From Trinickia dabaoshanensis (lineage in GTDB: Bacteria > Pseudomonadota > Gammaproteobacteria > Burkholderiales > Burkholderiaceae), in the NCBI RefSeq assembly GCF_002879885.1, contig NZ_PNYA01000009.1:1-64000 (forward strand): a DNA stretch of 64,000 nt, in the 5' to 3' direction. Positions 7,865-15,729 of the stretch are shown in pieces. A program made the translations under genes and the position numbers. Numbering within the stretch: position 1 is the stretch's first letter; the number at the start of each line of letters is the position of its first letter. The notes under the pieces were generated by a model. It saw nothing but the letters and a program-made list of their open reading frames with translations. It was not told where the DNA came from and did no database searches.

Positions 7865-8779
7865 GTGAACCTACGACAGCTACCGGCGCTGAACGCCTTG
7901 AGAGTGTTCGAGGCCGCCGCCCGGCACGAAAGCTTCTCGCGCGCCGCGGACGAACTGTTCGTCACCCACGGCGCCGTGAGTCATCAGATCCGCGCGCTGG
8001 AAGACGAGCTAGGCACCCCGCTGTTCTTGCGCGAAGGCAAACGCGTGCGTCTGACCGACGTGGGCTGCCGCTACGCGAAGGACGTGCGCGCCGCCTTGAT
8101 CTCGCTGGCCGACGCGACTCGCGAAGTGCGCGAAGGCCAGCGAGCCAGGCGGCTCGTCGTTTCGTCGGTATCCTCGTTCTCGGCGCGCTGGATCACGCCG
8201 CGCATCGGGCGGTTCATCGAACGCTATCCGCAGATCGACCTTGAATTGTTGTCGACCAATGTCTTGACGGATTTCACGCGCGACGACGTGGACGTCGGGA
8301 TTCGGTTCGGCACCGGCCCCTATTCCGATCTTCATGTGGAGGCCCTGCTGGACGAGGTTTCGTTCCCCGTCTGCGCGCCCACCTTCAACGGCGGCGCGTT
8401 GCCGAAAACACCGGCCGAACTGGCGGCTTGCCCGCGCTTGTTGCGCTCGGACGATCAGATGTGGCGGCCCTGGTTTCAAGCGGCGGGTCTCGCCGGCGTA
8501 CCCGAGCCGCGCCGCGGCGTGCTTTACCAGGATTCGTCGAACCTGCTGCAAGCGACGATCGACGGACAAGGCATCGCGATGGTCCGGCGCTCGATCGCCT
8601 CGCACGAGCTCACCACCGGGCGGCTCGTGCGGCTGTTCGAGATCGATGCGCCCAGCGCATCGTCGTATTGGTTCGTCTGCCCGCCGCCGCTACTGGCCAG
8701 CGCCCGCGTGCAGGCGTTCCGCGCGTGGCTGATGGAAGAAGTGGCGAGCTACCGCGCGCAGATTACAGCACGACCTTGA
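7865..8779 (+). CDS. LysR family transcriptional regulator (GcvA-like)
   Basis: 304-residue regulator. The N-terminal winged helix-turn-helix is clear: LNALRVFEAAARHESFSRAADELFVTHGAVSHQIRALEDELG; the remainder is a substrate-binding-like effector domain. The beginning and ARWITPRIGRF/DVGIRFGTG pattern are those of the GcvA subgroup. Start GTG at 7865. It diverges from the DUF2917 gene and converges with ybeD, overlapping its last 17 bases. The effector is unknown; glycine control cannot be assumed. Confidence 0.88.
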   Translation: MNLRQLPALNALRVFEAAARHESFSRAADELFVTHGAVSHQIRALEDELGTPLFLREGKRVRLTDVGCRYAKDVRAALISLADATREVREGQRARRLVVSSVSSFSARWITPRIGRFIERYPQIDLELLSTNVLTDFTRDDVDVGIRFGTGPYSDLHVEALLDEVSFPVCAPTFNGGALPKTPAELAACPRLLRSDDQMWRPWFQAAGLAGVPEPRRGVLYQDSSNLLQATIDGQGIAMVRRSIASHELTTGRLVRLFEIDAPSASSYWFVCPPPLLASARVQAFRAWLMEEVASYRAQITARP

Positions 8780-9032
8780 CCATCGGATGCCCGGTGAGCG
8801 CCCGATAGATGTCGTCGAGCTGCTCCCGGCTGTGCGCGCGCACCGTCACGGTCAGACCGATATAGTTGCCGCCGCTCGAGGGCCGAGTTTCGACGCGCGT
8901 CGCATCGAAACTCGCATCGAACTGGCGCACGACGGTCACGATCGTTTCCGCGAATTCGGGATGTGCCTTGCCCATCACCTTGATCGGGAAGTCGCAAGGA
9001 AACTCGAATAGGGACTCGTTCACCGGGCTCAT
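8763..9032 (-). CDS. ybeD: DUF493 (YbeD/HP0495) family protein
   Basis: Small 89-residue ACT-like fold protein; in many proteobacteria it sits between dacA/dacC and lipB. Seen: FEFPCDFPIKVMGKAH near the N-terminus, then the THVRAHS-type strand (TVTVRAHSREQLDDIYRAL) and a final VKVVL. The ATG at 9032 is preceded by GGAGGTGCC and gives the family length. It follows the carboxypeptidase gene by 13 bases and converges with lysR, overlapping it by 17 bases. Function is unproven; a link to lipoate metabolism is suggested only by conserved neighbourhood. Confidence 0.85.
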   Translation of the reverse strand: MSPVNESLFEFPCDFPIKVMGKAHPEFAETIVTVVRQFDASFDATRVETRPSSGGNYIGLTVTVRAHSREQLDDIYRALTGHPMVKVVL

Positions 9033-9045
9033 GCTGGCACCTCCA

Positions 9046-10284
9046 TCACTTCTTCTTGCCGAACATGAGCAAGAGGGAATCCCACAGGCGGCCGCCGATG
9101 CCTGCTTGCGGCACGGCTTGCAGCGCGACGATCGGGAACTGCGTGAGCGTCTTGCCGTCGGCGGCGATCTGCACCGTACCCACTTGCTGGCCGTTGGCGA
9201 TCGGCGCAACGAGCGGCTCGTTCAGCACGAATTGCGGCTTGATCTTCTCGCCCATTCCGCGCGGCACGGTGATGTACTGATCGCTCTTCACGCCCACCTG
9301 CACGGCGTTCGCCGCGCCCTTGTAGACGCGCGGCGTCTGCACGGTTTGGTTGGCTTTGAACAAGCGCACGGTGTCGTAAGCCGAATACCCGTAGTTCAGC
9401 ATCTTCATGCTGTCTTGCACGCGCTCGTGCTCTTTTTCCTCGCCCATCATGACGCTGACGAGGCGGCGCGACGCGTCGGGCACACCGGGCAGCGGACGTT
9501 TGGCCGATGCGATCAGGCAGTAGCCGGCCGCTTGCGTGTGACCCGTCTTCAAGCCGTCCACGGTCGGATCGATCCAGAGGAGCCGGTTGCGGTTCGGCTG
9601 CTTGATCTTGTTGTACGTGAAATCCTTGATCGAGAAGATGCTGTAGTACTCGGGATAGTCGCGGATCAAATGCGCGGAGAGCACGGCGAGATCGGCGGCC
9701 GTCGTGTAATGCCCCGGCGACGGCATACCGTTGACGTCGGCATAGTGCGTGCCCTTCATCCCGAGCCGCTGCGCCTCGGCGTTCATCATTTCGACGAAAT
9801 GCGCCTCGCTGCCGCCGACGAGCTCGGCCAGTGCGATGGCCGCATCGTTACCCGACTGAATGATCATGCCGTACACGAGATCGTGCACGGTAACCGGCTT
9901 TTGCGCTTCGATGAACATGCGCGATTCGTCGTTGCGCACGCGGCGCACGGCCTCGCTCGGGATCACGACCTGATCCATCGAGATCTTTTTGGTCTGCAAC
10001 GCCTCGAACACGAGGTAGGCCGTCATCAGCTTCGTGAGGGATGCGGGCTCGACGCGCTCGTCGGGATTGCCCGAGGCGAGCACCTGATTGCTCGTGGCAT
10101 CGACGAGTACCCACGAGCGGGCCGTCACGGCAGGCGGCGGCACCTGCGCGCCGGCGGCCGACGCATACGCGGCCGCCGCGACGAGCGTCGCGGCGGTCAA
10201 TGCGGCGATGCCGGCCGTGCGATTGAGCGAAGAAGGAACGAACGAAGAAGCAACGGGCGGGAGGCGGAACGAGGAAGAACGCAT
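9046..10284 (-). CDS. dacC: D-alanyl-D-alanine carboxypeptidase (PBP5/6 family)
   Basis: Penicillin-binding protein that trims the terminal D-Ala of peptidoglycan stem peptides at the outer face of the inner membrane. 412 residues. Seen: an N-terminal signal peptide (hydrophobic run about 34-55 ending AGAQ), then SxxK (SLTKL), SxN (SGNDA) and KTG (LKTGHT) active-site motifs, a C-terminal PBP5-like domain, and a basic/amphipathic tail WDSLLLMFGKKK that would anchor it to the membrane. The frame opens to a TTG at 10317; the ATG at 10284 is preferred. Whether it is dacA, C or D is not resolvable from sequence. Confidence 0.93.
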   Translation of the reverse strand: MRSSSFRLPPVASSFVPSSLNRTAGIAALTAATLVAAAAYASAAGAQVPPPAVTARSWVLVDATSNQVLASGNPDERVEPASLTKLMTAYLVFEALQTKKISMDQVVIPSEAVRRVRNDESRMFIEAQKPVTVHDLVYGMIIQSGNDAAIALAELVGGSEAHFVEMMNAEAQRLGMKGTHYADVNGMPSPGHYTTAADLAVLSAHLIRDYPEYYSIFSIKDFTYNKIKQPNRNRLLWIDPTVDGLKTGHTQAAGYCLIASAKRPLPGVPDASRRLVSVMMGEEKEHERVQDSMKMLNYGYSAYDTVRLFKANQTVQTPRVYKGAANAVQVGVKSDQYITVPRGMGEKIKPQFVLNEPLVAPIANGQQVGTVQIAADGKTLTQFPIVALQAVPQAGIGGRLWDSLLLMFGKKK

Positions 10285-10463
10285 AGATCGATTCGTGCAG
10301 GAAAGCGAAGCGCGCAACGCGCGCGATCGGGAAATACCGGGCCGCCGGCTGGCGGTTCTCGCCGCCCGTCACGGCGCACGATGAACGAGCGACGCGCACT
10401 CGCGCGGCGCCGTTTTGACTGCCGGCGCGCGATTCGGTTCGCGTCGTTCGCTCCGGTGCACCG

Positions 10464-10479
10464 ATACGTGATCCCGTAT
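10464..10479. repeat. Inverted repeat ATACG-N6-CGTAT in the dacC leader
   Basis: A perfect five-base inverted repeat followed by two further CGTAT copies (10488 and 10498). It lies between the inferred promoter at 10534 and the dacC ATG, so it may be a leader hairpin or an operator. Short arms make chance occurrence possible. Confidence 0.3.
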
Positions 10480-10533
10480 GCGTAAGACGTATGGGGACGT
10501 ATCGACGAGACGGCGCGCAAAAAAATTTCGCCC

Positions 10534-10539
10534 ATTATA
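10534..10539 (-). promoter_or_regulatory. Consensus -10 box TATAAT, likely dacC promoter
   Basis: The minus strand reads TATAAT within CGCGTATAATGGG, a perfect -10 hexamer in an otherwise GC-rich region. No good -35 element is visible 16-18 bases upstream. It would start a transcript with a leader of about 240 bases before dacC. Confidence 0.5.
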
Positions 10540-10664
10540 CGCGGCACGTCTGGCGCAAAACGCGCTTTTCGCGATGCAAGCGCGCACGCGTGGGCCGTTC
10601 GAAAGACTTCGGCGCACGCGCCGCGTGGGCCGATTCGTCAGGTCAATGTGAACGAGGCGGCAGC

Positions 10665-11291
10665 TCAGCGCCAAGCATCGACCACGATCCGCTTCAAGAT
10701 ATGCAGCTTGCGATGCAGGAAGTGCTCGGCGCCCGGGATCACGACGACGGGCAGTTCCTGGGGCCGCGCCCAGTCGAACACCGAGCCGATGGGCACGGTG
10801 TCGTCCTGCTCGCCATGAATCACGAGCGTGTTCTCGGGTACGGTCGCCACGTCGAAGCGGCTCGCGGCGGTACCGACGAACACCATCCTCTCCACGCTTT
10901 GCCCGCGCTCGGCAAGCATGCGCGCTACGTGCGAGACGACGGCCGTGCCGAAAGAAAATCCTGCGAGCACGAGCGGCATCGACGCTTGGCCCGGCTGCTC
11001 GCGCATGTGCGCGATGACGGCGAGCAGATCCTCTCGCTCGCCGATCCCTTCGTCGTACGCGCCCTCGGTCTGCCCCACGCCGCGAAAGTTCGAGCGGTAG
11101 GTGACGTAGCCGAGTTGTACGAGCGTGCGCGCGAGCGTTTGCGCGACTTTGTTGTCCATCGACCCGCCGAACAGCGGATGCGGATGCGCGACGAGCGCGA
11201 TGCCGCGCGCGGTGCCGTCCGGGCTATCGAGCGCGACTTCAATTTTGCCGACGGGACCGTCGATGAGAAATTTCTTCGTGTGAACGTTCAT
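10665..11291 (-). CDS. Alpha/beta hydrolase (CocE/dienelactone-hydrolase-like small hydrolase)
   Basis: Cytoplasmic 208-residue hydrolase of the short family often annotated as alpha/beta hydrolase. Seen: the oxyanion-region HPHPLFGGSMDNKV, nucleophile elbow GFSFGT (Ser about residue 111), the acid in HGEQDDTVP and the catalytic His in PGAEHFLH. No signal peptide. It follows the ferredoxin gene by 28 bases in the same direction, so the pair is likely co-transcribed. The substrate cannot be inferred. Confidence 0.87.
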   Translation of the reverse strand: MNVHTKKFLIDGPVGKIEVALDSPDGTARGIALVAHPHPLFGGSMDNKVAQTLARTLVQLGYVTYRSNFRGVGQTEGAYDEGIGEREDLLAVIAHMREQPGQASMPLVLAGFSFGTAVVSHVARMLAERGQSVERMVFVGTAASRFDVATVPENTLVIHGEQDDTVPIGSVFDWARPQELPVVVIPGAEHFLHRKLHILKRIVVDAWR

Positions 11292-11319
11292 GACTGACGC
11301 TGCGCGAGCGCGTAGGGGC

Positions 11320-11652
11320 TTACGAGGGCTGATCGATCAAAAGACGCTCGACGATCTTGCCGTCCTTCAAATGCGAATCGACGATTTCGTCGAGGTCGGC
11401 CTCGTCGAAGTAGGTGTACCACGTGCCTTCGGGATAAACGACGACCGTCGGCCCTTGCTCGCAACGGTCGAGACAGCCGGCTTTGTTGATCCGCACGTTG
11501 CCGGGGCCCGCGAGCCCGAGCGTCTTGACGCGTTTTTTCGTGTAATCGAGCATCCGCTCGGCATCGCAGCGCCGCCCGCAGCTCGGGCGCTCCGCGTCGG
11601 GCGCGCGTTGGTTCGTACAGAAAAACACATGGTACTTGTAGAAGGAGTCCAT
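11320..11652 (-). CDS. [2Fe-2S] thioredoxin-like ferredoxin
   Basis: 110-residue protein of the NuoE-like/thioredoxin-fold ferredoxin family. Four cysteines are spaced as in that family: Cys12 (FFCTNQ), Cys25 (PSCGRRC), and the pair in AGCLDRC (about 60 and 64); an additional Cys29 is present. The C-terminal VYPEGTWYTYFDEADLDEIVDSHL is typical. Likely a small electron-transfer protein; partner unknown. Located just upstream of the hydrolase gene. Confidence 0.88.
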   Translation of the reverse strand: MDSFYKYHVFFCTNQRAPDAERPSCGRRCDAERMLDYTKKRVKTLGLAGPGNVRINKAGCLDRCEQGPTVVVYPEGTWYTYFDEADLDEIVDSHLKDGKIVERLLIDQPS

Positions 11653-11832
11653 GATCTTCGAGTTCGGAAAAGGTGCGGGCCCGCCGCGCGGCCATCCGGG
11701 CGGCGCGGGCGGGATGAGGAGGCCGGCCGATTATAGCGAGCGTCGCGTGAGGCCGCTTGAGCGTTGCCCGGCAATGCCTGGCGATGCAATCGCCTGCCCG
11801 GCGAACCGCGGCGCTCGCCGAGCCGGCGCGGC

Positions 11833-12546
11833 TCACCGTGCGACCGCGACCGCGACCGCTTGCATACCCAGCCACGTCACGAGTTGCGCGACGAATTGGT
11901 CGCTCGCGGCCGCCAGCGCCTGCACGCCGCCGGCCGCGTTGGCCATGCGCGCCGGCGCGCGCGCTTCGAACGTCTGCTGGGCGACCATCACCCCATCGCG
12001 GGTGAGCGTCGCACGCGCAGTCAACAGCGCATGACTCTGGCTCTCGCTGTCGAACACCTGTTCGAACTGCTGCAGATCGATCGTGAGTAGCGGCGCATTC
12101 ACCGCTTCCCCGCCGCTCAGCACGGCGCCGCGCGCCGCCAACGCGCCGCGCACGCGCTCGGTCAGCAATTGCGCGGGACGCATCGTCCAGTGGCTGTTCG
12201 CGTAGGCCGCCGTGCGGCGCGGGTCGGCGTAGCTCATCCGGTACAGGATGTCGTCCGTGTCGAGCGAAGCCGGCGCGCGTATATCGAACAAGCGCAGCGT
12301 CGGCAGCGGACCCAGATACGCGGGCGGCGTCTGTGGCCCGAGGTCATAGCGAATATTCGCGATCGCGGCCGGCGTGCCGAAGGTACAACCGGCGATCGCG
12401 CCCGCCAAGGAAAAGGCCGCAAGGGCGCATGCGGCCGCTCGCGCCATATGCGCCCTACGCGTCAGCGCGCACCGCCCACCCGGTCCGGGCATCGAGCCGC
12501 GATGGTGCGCCCGGACAGGCGCAGTTCGATCGGTTGTCCACGTCAT
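11833..12546 (-). CDS. ABC-type transport auxiliary lipoprotein (PqiC/MlaX-like)
   Basis: Lipoprotein component of an MCE-type lipid transport system. Seen: a hydrophobic segment ending in the lipobox LAGAIAGC, then the family pattern YDLGPQ...LRLFDIRAPASLDTDDILYRMSY and SHWTMRPAQLLTERVRGAL, and the ATLTRDGVMVAQQTF strand near the C-terminus. The ATG at 12546 has a GAGGA about ten bases upstream but gives a long 33-residue preamble; the internal ATG at 12447 gives a textbook lipoprotein signal peptide and may be the true start. Last gene of the operon, 25 bases after mlaD-like gene. Confidence 0.85.
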   Translation of the reverse strand: MTWTTDRTAPVRAHHRGSMPGPGGRCALTRRAHMARAAACALAAFSLAGAIAGCTFGTPAAIANIRYDLGPQTPPAYLGPLPTLRLFDIRAPASLDTDDILYRMSYADPRRTAAYANSHWTMRPAQLLTERVRGALAARGAVLSGGEAVNAPLLTIDLQQFEQVFDSESQSHALLTARATLTRDGVMVAQQTFEARAPARMANAAGGVQALAAASDQFVAQLVTWLGMQAVAVAVAR

Positions 12547-12571
12547 GCTCTGCGCTTCCTCATCGAATCGT

Positions 12572-13537
12572 TCAATGCTTCTCGCCCGCCGGCGAGGGCC
12601 AAGCGAAGCCGGGCTCGCCCGGGCCGGGCTGCGCGCGTCCCACGCCGAAGAGCACACTTCTCGGGCTCGTGCTGAAGGCGTTGGCCGCGCGATCGAACGC
12701 GCGCGCCGCGCCGCTGACATCGGTGGCGAGCGCGCTCACGCGCGGCAGCGTCTCATAGTCGAGCCGCGCCGACATCTCCTGGAGCGACGCGTCCATCGTC
12801 GCGAGCGCCCCGCCCGCATGATCGGCAGCCGAGCCGATCTTGTTCAAATTCGACACGAGCGGGCCGCTCGGCGAGGACAGCGTCGTGACCAACGCGTTCG
12901 TCGAAGCGAGCGTACGCGTGAGCGCTTGCATCGTGCCGGGCAACTGCGCGGCGGCCGGCGTGGCCGTATGCGCGAGTTGCGTGACCGCGTCGGCTGCCTG
13001 CTGCAAGCTCGAGGCCGTCGCGAGCAACTGCGTGCGCGTTTGCTCGGAAAACATCGCGTCCGCGCGCGCGGCGACGCTCTGCATCTCGCTGAGCAAGGCG
13101 TCGCCGCGCTCTTGCAACTGATCGAGCAGCCCGGGCCGCATCGGCAATTGCGCCACGTGGCGCTCCGAGCTCGGCACCGGGGAGAGATCGGCGCCCGTAT
13201 CGTCGAGTTGCACGAACGCGATGCCGGTGACGCCTTGCAGACCGAGACTGCCGAACGTGGAGCGCGTGATCGGCGCATTTTTGTCCACGGCGATGCGGAT
13301 GACGATCGTACCCGGATGCGCGCGGTCGAAATGAATCGAGCGCACCTTCCCCACTTCGAGCCCGCGATAGCGCACGTCGGCATCGGTCGAGAGCCCCGTC
13401 ACGTTCGTATGGGAAATCAGATCGTAGGGCACGCGCACGGTGCGATCGAGATTGAACCAGAACACCGCGAGCGCGATCGTAAGGCCCAGCCCGATCGTGA
13501 ATAGCCCTGCCCAAAACGCGTGTGATTTATTTTCCAT
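12572..13537 (-). CDS. MCE/MlaD family substrate-binding protein
   Basis: Membrane-anchored lipid-binding subunit of an Mla/Pqi-like ABC system; 321 residues. Seen: one N-terminal membrane helix (FWAGLFTIGLGLTIALAVFWF), an MCE domain (VPYDLISHTNVTGLSTDADVRYRGLEVGKV ... VTGIAFVQL), then a long helical tail rich in Ala/Leu/Gln (about 120-290) as in MCE proteins that form a tube. A single MCE domain places it with MlaD rather than PqiB. It follows the ATPase gene by 57 bases. Confidence 0.9.
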   Translation of the reverse strand: MENKSHAFWAGLFTIGLGLTIALAVFWFNLDRTVRVPYDLISHTNVTGLSTDADVRYRGLEVGKVRSIHFDRAHPGTIVIRIAVDKNAPITRSTFGSLGLQGVTGIAFVQLDDTGADLSPVPSSERHVAQLPMRPGLLDQLQERGDALLSEMQSVAARADAMFSEQTRTQLLATASSLQQAADAVTQLAHTATPAAAQLPGTMQALTRTLASTNALVTTLSSPSGPLVSNLNKIGSAADHAGGALATMDASLQEMSARLDYETLPRVSALATDVSGAARAFDRAANAFSTSPRSVLFGVGRAQPGPGEPGFAWPSPAGEKH

Positions 13538-13594
13538 CGCTGTCGTCTCGTCGTTGCGCGACGCCTCGAAAGGGGAAGACCGCTCGCCGCCGCT

Positions 13595-14473
13595 TCATAG
13601 CGACACCTCGGCCGATGCGGACACGAGCGCGGCCGGCGGCAGCTTAGCGCGGCGCTCGGGCGGCAGCGCCTGCAATGCGCGCCGGCCGCGGCGGCCCAGA
13701 AAGAACTCGCGGATGAACGGATGATCGACGGCCGCCGCCTCTTCGATCGGGGCCGCCACGAGAACACGCCGGTCCGCGATGACGGCCACGCGCGTGGACA
13801 GCGCGGTCATCGTGTCGAGATCGTGCGTGACCATGACGACGGTCAAGCCCAGTGCGCGATGCAACGTGGCGATGAGCTCGACGAAGTCTTCCGACGCTTT
13901 TGGATCGAGCCCGGCCGTGGGCTCGTCCAGGAACAGCAATTCGGGCTCCAACGCGAGCGCGCGCGCGATACCCACCCGCTTGATCATGCCGCCCGAGAGC
14001 GCCGCCGGCATTTTCGAGGCATGCTTGCAAGGCAGCCCCACCATCTCGAGCTTGAGCATGACGATGTCGTGCAAGAGCGGGGCCGGCACCCGGCCCAACT
14101 CGCGGATCGGCTGCGCGACGTTGTCGAAGACCGACATCGACGAGAACAGCGCCCCTTGTTGAAACAGCATGCCGATACGGCTGCGCATGACGCGGGCCGT
14201 TTGTTCGTCGATCGCCCGCGTATCGCGTCCGAAGACCTCGATGGTGCCCGAGGTGGGCGCCTCGAGGCCGAGGATCTGACGCACGAGCGTGGTTTTGCCC
14301 GAACCGGAGCCGCCGACGATCGAGACGATCTCGCCACGGCGCACGTCGAAGTCCAAATGCTCGTGCACGAGCATCGACCCATAGCGCTTGGTCAGATCGC
14401 GCACCTCGATCACGCGCTCCGCGATGGCGGGCGGGGGTCGGTTGCGTACGGCGGCGGTGAGGGGAGCGGTCAT
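13595..14473 (-). CDS. ABC transporter ATP-binding protein (MlaF-like)
   Basis: 292-residue ATPase driving the lipid transporter. Seen: Walker A GGSGSGKTT, Q-loop LFQQGALFSS, signature LSGGMIKRVGIARALA, Walker B LLFLDEPTAGLDP and the H-loop VMVTHDL; LSGGM with VGIARAL is characteristic of MlaF-type ATPases. The ATG overlaps the permease stop (ATGA, 14470-14473), so the two are translationally coupled. Likely function: energising phospholipid movement between inner and outer membranes; direction cannot be told. Confidence 0.92.
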   Translation of the reverse strand: MTAPLTAAVRNRPPPAIAERVIEVRDLTKRYGSMLVHEHLDFDVRRGEIVSIVGGSGSGKTTLVRQILGLEAPTSGTIEVFGRDTRAIDEQTARVMRSRIGMLFQQGALFSSMSVFDNVAQPIRELGRVPAPLLHDIVMLKLEMVGLPCKHASKMPAALSGGMIKRVGIARALALEPELLFLDEPTAGLDPKASEDFVELIATLHRALGLTVVMVTHDLDTMTALSTRVAVIADRRVLVAAPIEEAAAVDHPFIREFFLGRRGRRALQALPPERRAKLPPAALVSASAEVSL

Positions 14474-15597
14474 AGCCCGACGTTCTGAAAAACGATGGCG
14501 AAGATCGCATCGGCCAAGATGACGACCGTGATCGAGGAGACGACGGACGACGTGGTGCCCGTGCCCAGGCTTTGCGAATTCGGCTTGATCCGAAAGCCGA
14601 AGTGACAGGCGACGAGTGCGATCAGCATACCGAAGGCAACGCCCTTGCCGAGCCCGATCCATACATTGGCGATTGGTACGACGCTCGGCAAGGCGCGCAC
14701 GAAATAAGCCATATCGATGCCGAGCACGAGCTGCGCCGCCAGCGCGCCGCCGATGAGGGCGACGATGTTGGTCCACATGACGAGCAGCGGCATGGCGACC
14801 GAGAGCGCCACGACGCGCGGCAGCACGAGGCGCCGGCCGTGCGGGATGCCCATCACGAGCATCGCGTCGAGCTCTTCGGTCACGCGCATGACGCCGATCT
14901 GAGCGGTGATCGCGGAGCCCGAGCGGCCGGCGACGAGAATCGCCGACAGCACCGGCCCCAGTTCGCGGATCACGGACAGGCCGAGGATGTTGACGATGTA
15001 CTGATTCGCGCCGAACAGGCGCAATTGCTGCGCGGACAGGTAGCTCAGCACGATACCGATCAAAAACGCGACGAGCGCCGTGATCGGCAGGGCTTTGGCC
15101 CCGGCGCCGTAGACGTTCGCCGAGATCTCGAGCCATGGCGCGCGCGATGGGCGGCGTATCACCGAGAGCGCGTCGAGCACGAATCGGCCGAACATCGCCA
15201 TGCCGCCGTAAGCGTGATCGGCAAATCCGAGCACCGCGCGGCCCAACGCCGTGACGGCATCGACCCGCTCCACGGGCTCCGGCGCCTCGCGCTGCGTCTC
15301 CAGCAGTGCTATGCGCGCGAAAATATCGCGTTGCGTATCCGTGAGCGCGATGTGCTCGGGCATCTTGCGCCCCCACACGCGCCAGAGCGCTTGTCCGCCC
15401 ACGTGGTCCATCCGCTCGACGGCCGACAGGTCCCATTGCGCGGGGGCCGCGCGCGCGAGCGTGGCCAGGCGCGACGTGGCGCCCGCCCGGGCGCGGTCGC
15501 GCGCGAGCGCCAGCGCGGTCCATTGGCCGGACAGCGTCACGAGCGGCCCGAGGCTGCCGGACTCGATCCGCAAGCCGGGCGGGGTGTCGAAGTCCAA
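14470..15597 (-). CDS. MlaE family ABC transporter permease with N-terminal STAS-like domain
   Basis: Permease of the lipid transport system, about 375 residues. The first 100 or so residues form a soluble domain with a STAS-like core (WDLSAVERMDHVGGQALWRVW); the rest is an MlaE permease with the signature GAKALPITALVAFLIG and ELGPVLSAILVAGRSGSAITAQIGVMRVTEELDA and five or six membrane helices. The start is uncertain: no ATG fits, and I chose the TTG at 15597 that begins LDFDTPPGLRI. The frame continues upstream into the opposite strand of birA, which I regard as chance. First gene of the operon. Confidence 0.85.
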   Translation of the reverse strand: MDFDTPPGLRIESGSLGPLVTLSGQWTALALARDRARAGATSRLATLARAAPAQWDLSAVERMDHVGGQALWRVWGRKMPEHIALTDTQRDIFARIALLETQREAPEPVERVDAVTALGRAVLGFADHAYGGMAMFGRFVLDALSVIRRPSRAPWLEISANVYGAGAKALPITALVAFLIGIVLSYLSAQQLRLFGANQYIVNILGLSVIRELGPVLSAILVAGRSGSAITAQIGVMRVTEELDAMLVMGIPHGRRLVLPRVVALSVAMPLLVMWTNIVALIGGALAAQLVLGIDMAYFVRALPSVVPIANVWIGLGKGVAFGMLIALVACHFGFRIKPNSQSLGTGTTSSVVSSITVVILADAIFAIVFQNVGL

Positions 15598-15717
15598 GGA
15601 ACGAAGACCCAGATGGTAAGAAAGGTGCGGCCATTGTAGCGGGCGCGCGTGAGGGCGGCCCTCGAACGCGCCCAACCGTGAACGCGTGGTTGGCACGCCG
15701 CTCGGCGCCGGCCCCAC

Positions 15718-15723
15718 TACAAT
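15718..15723 (+). promoter_or_regulatory. -10-like TACAAT immediately before birA
   Basis: TACAAT ends six bases before the birA ATG, which would place the transcript start at or next to the start codon and make a leaderless or nearly leaderless mRNA. No convincing -35 hexamer is present at normal spacing (TTGGCA at 15690 is 22 bases away). Confidence 0.4.
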
Positions 15724-15729
15724 ACAGCC

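Larger units (their letters stand above)
10285..10664. other. 380-base intergenic region dacC / hydrolase
   Basis: No gene is visible. It contains the -10 box at 10534, an A/T-rich patch around 10518-10528 on its 3' side, and clustered CGTAT elements (10464-10502). The rest is GC-rich without further structure I can support. Confidence 0.6.
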
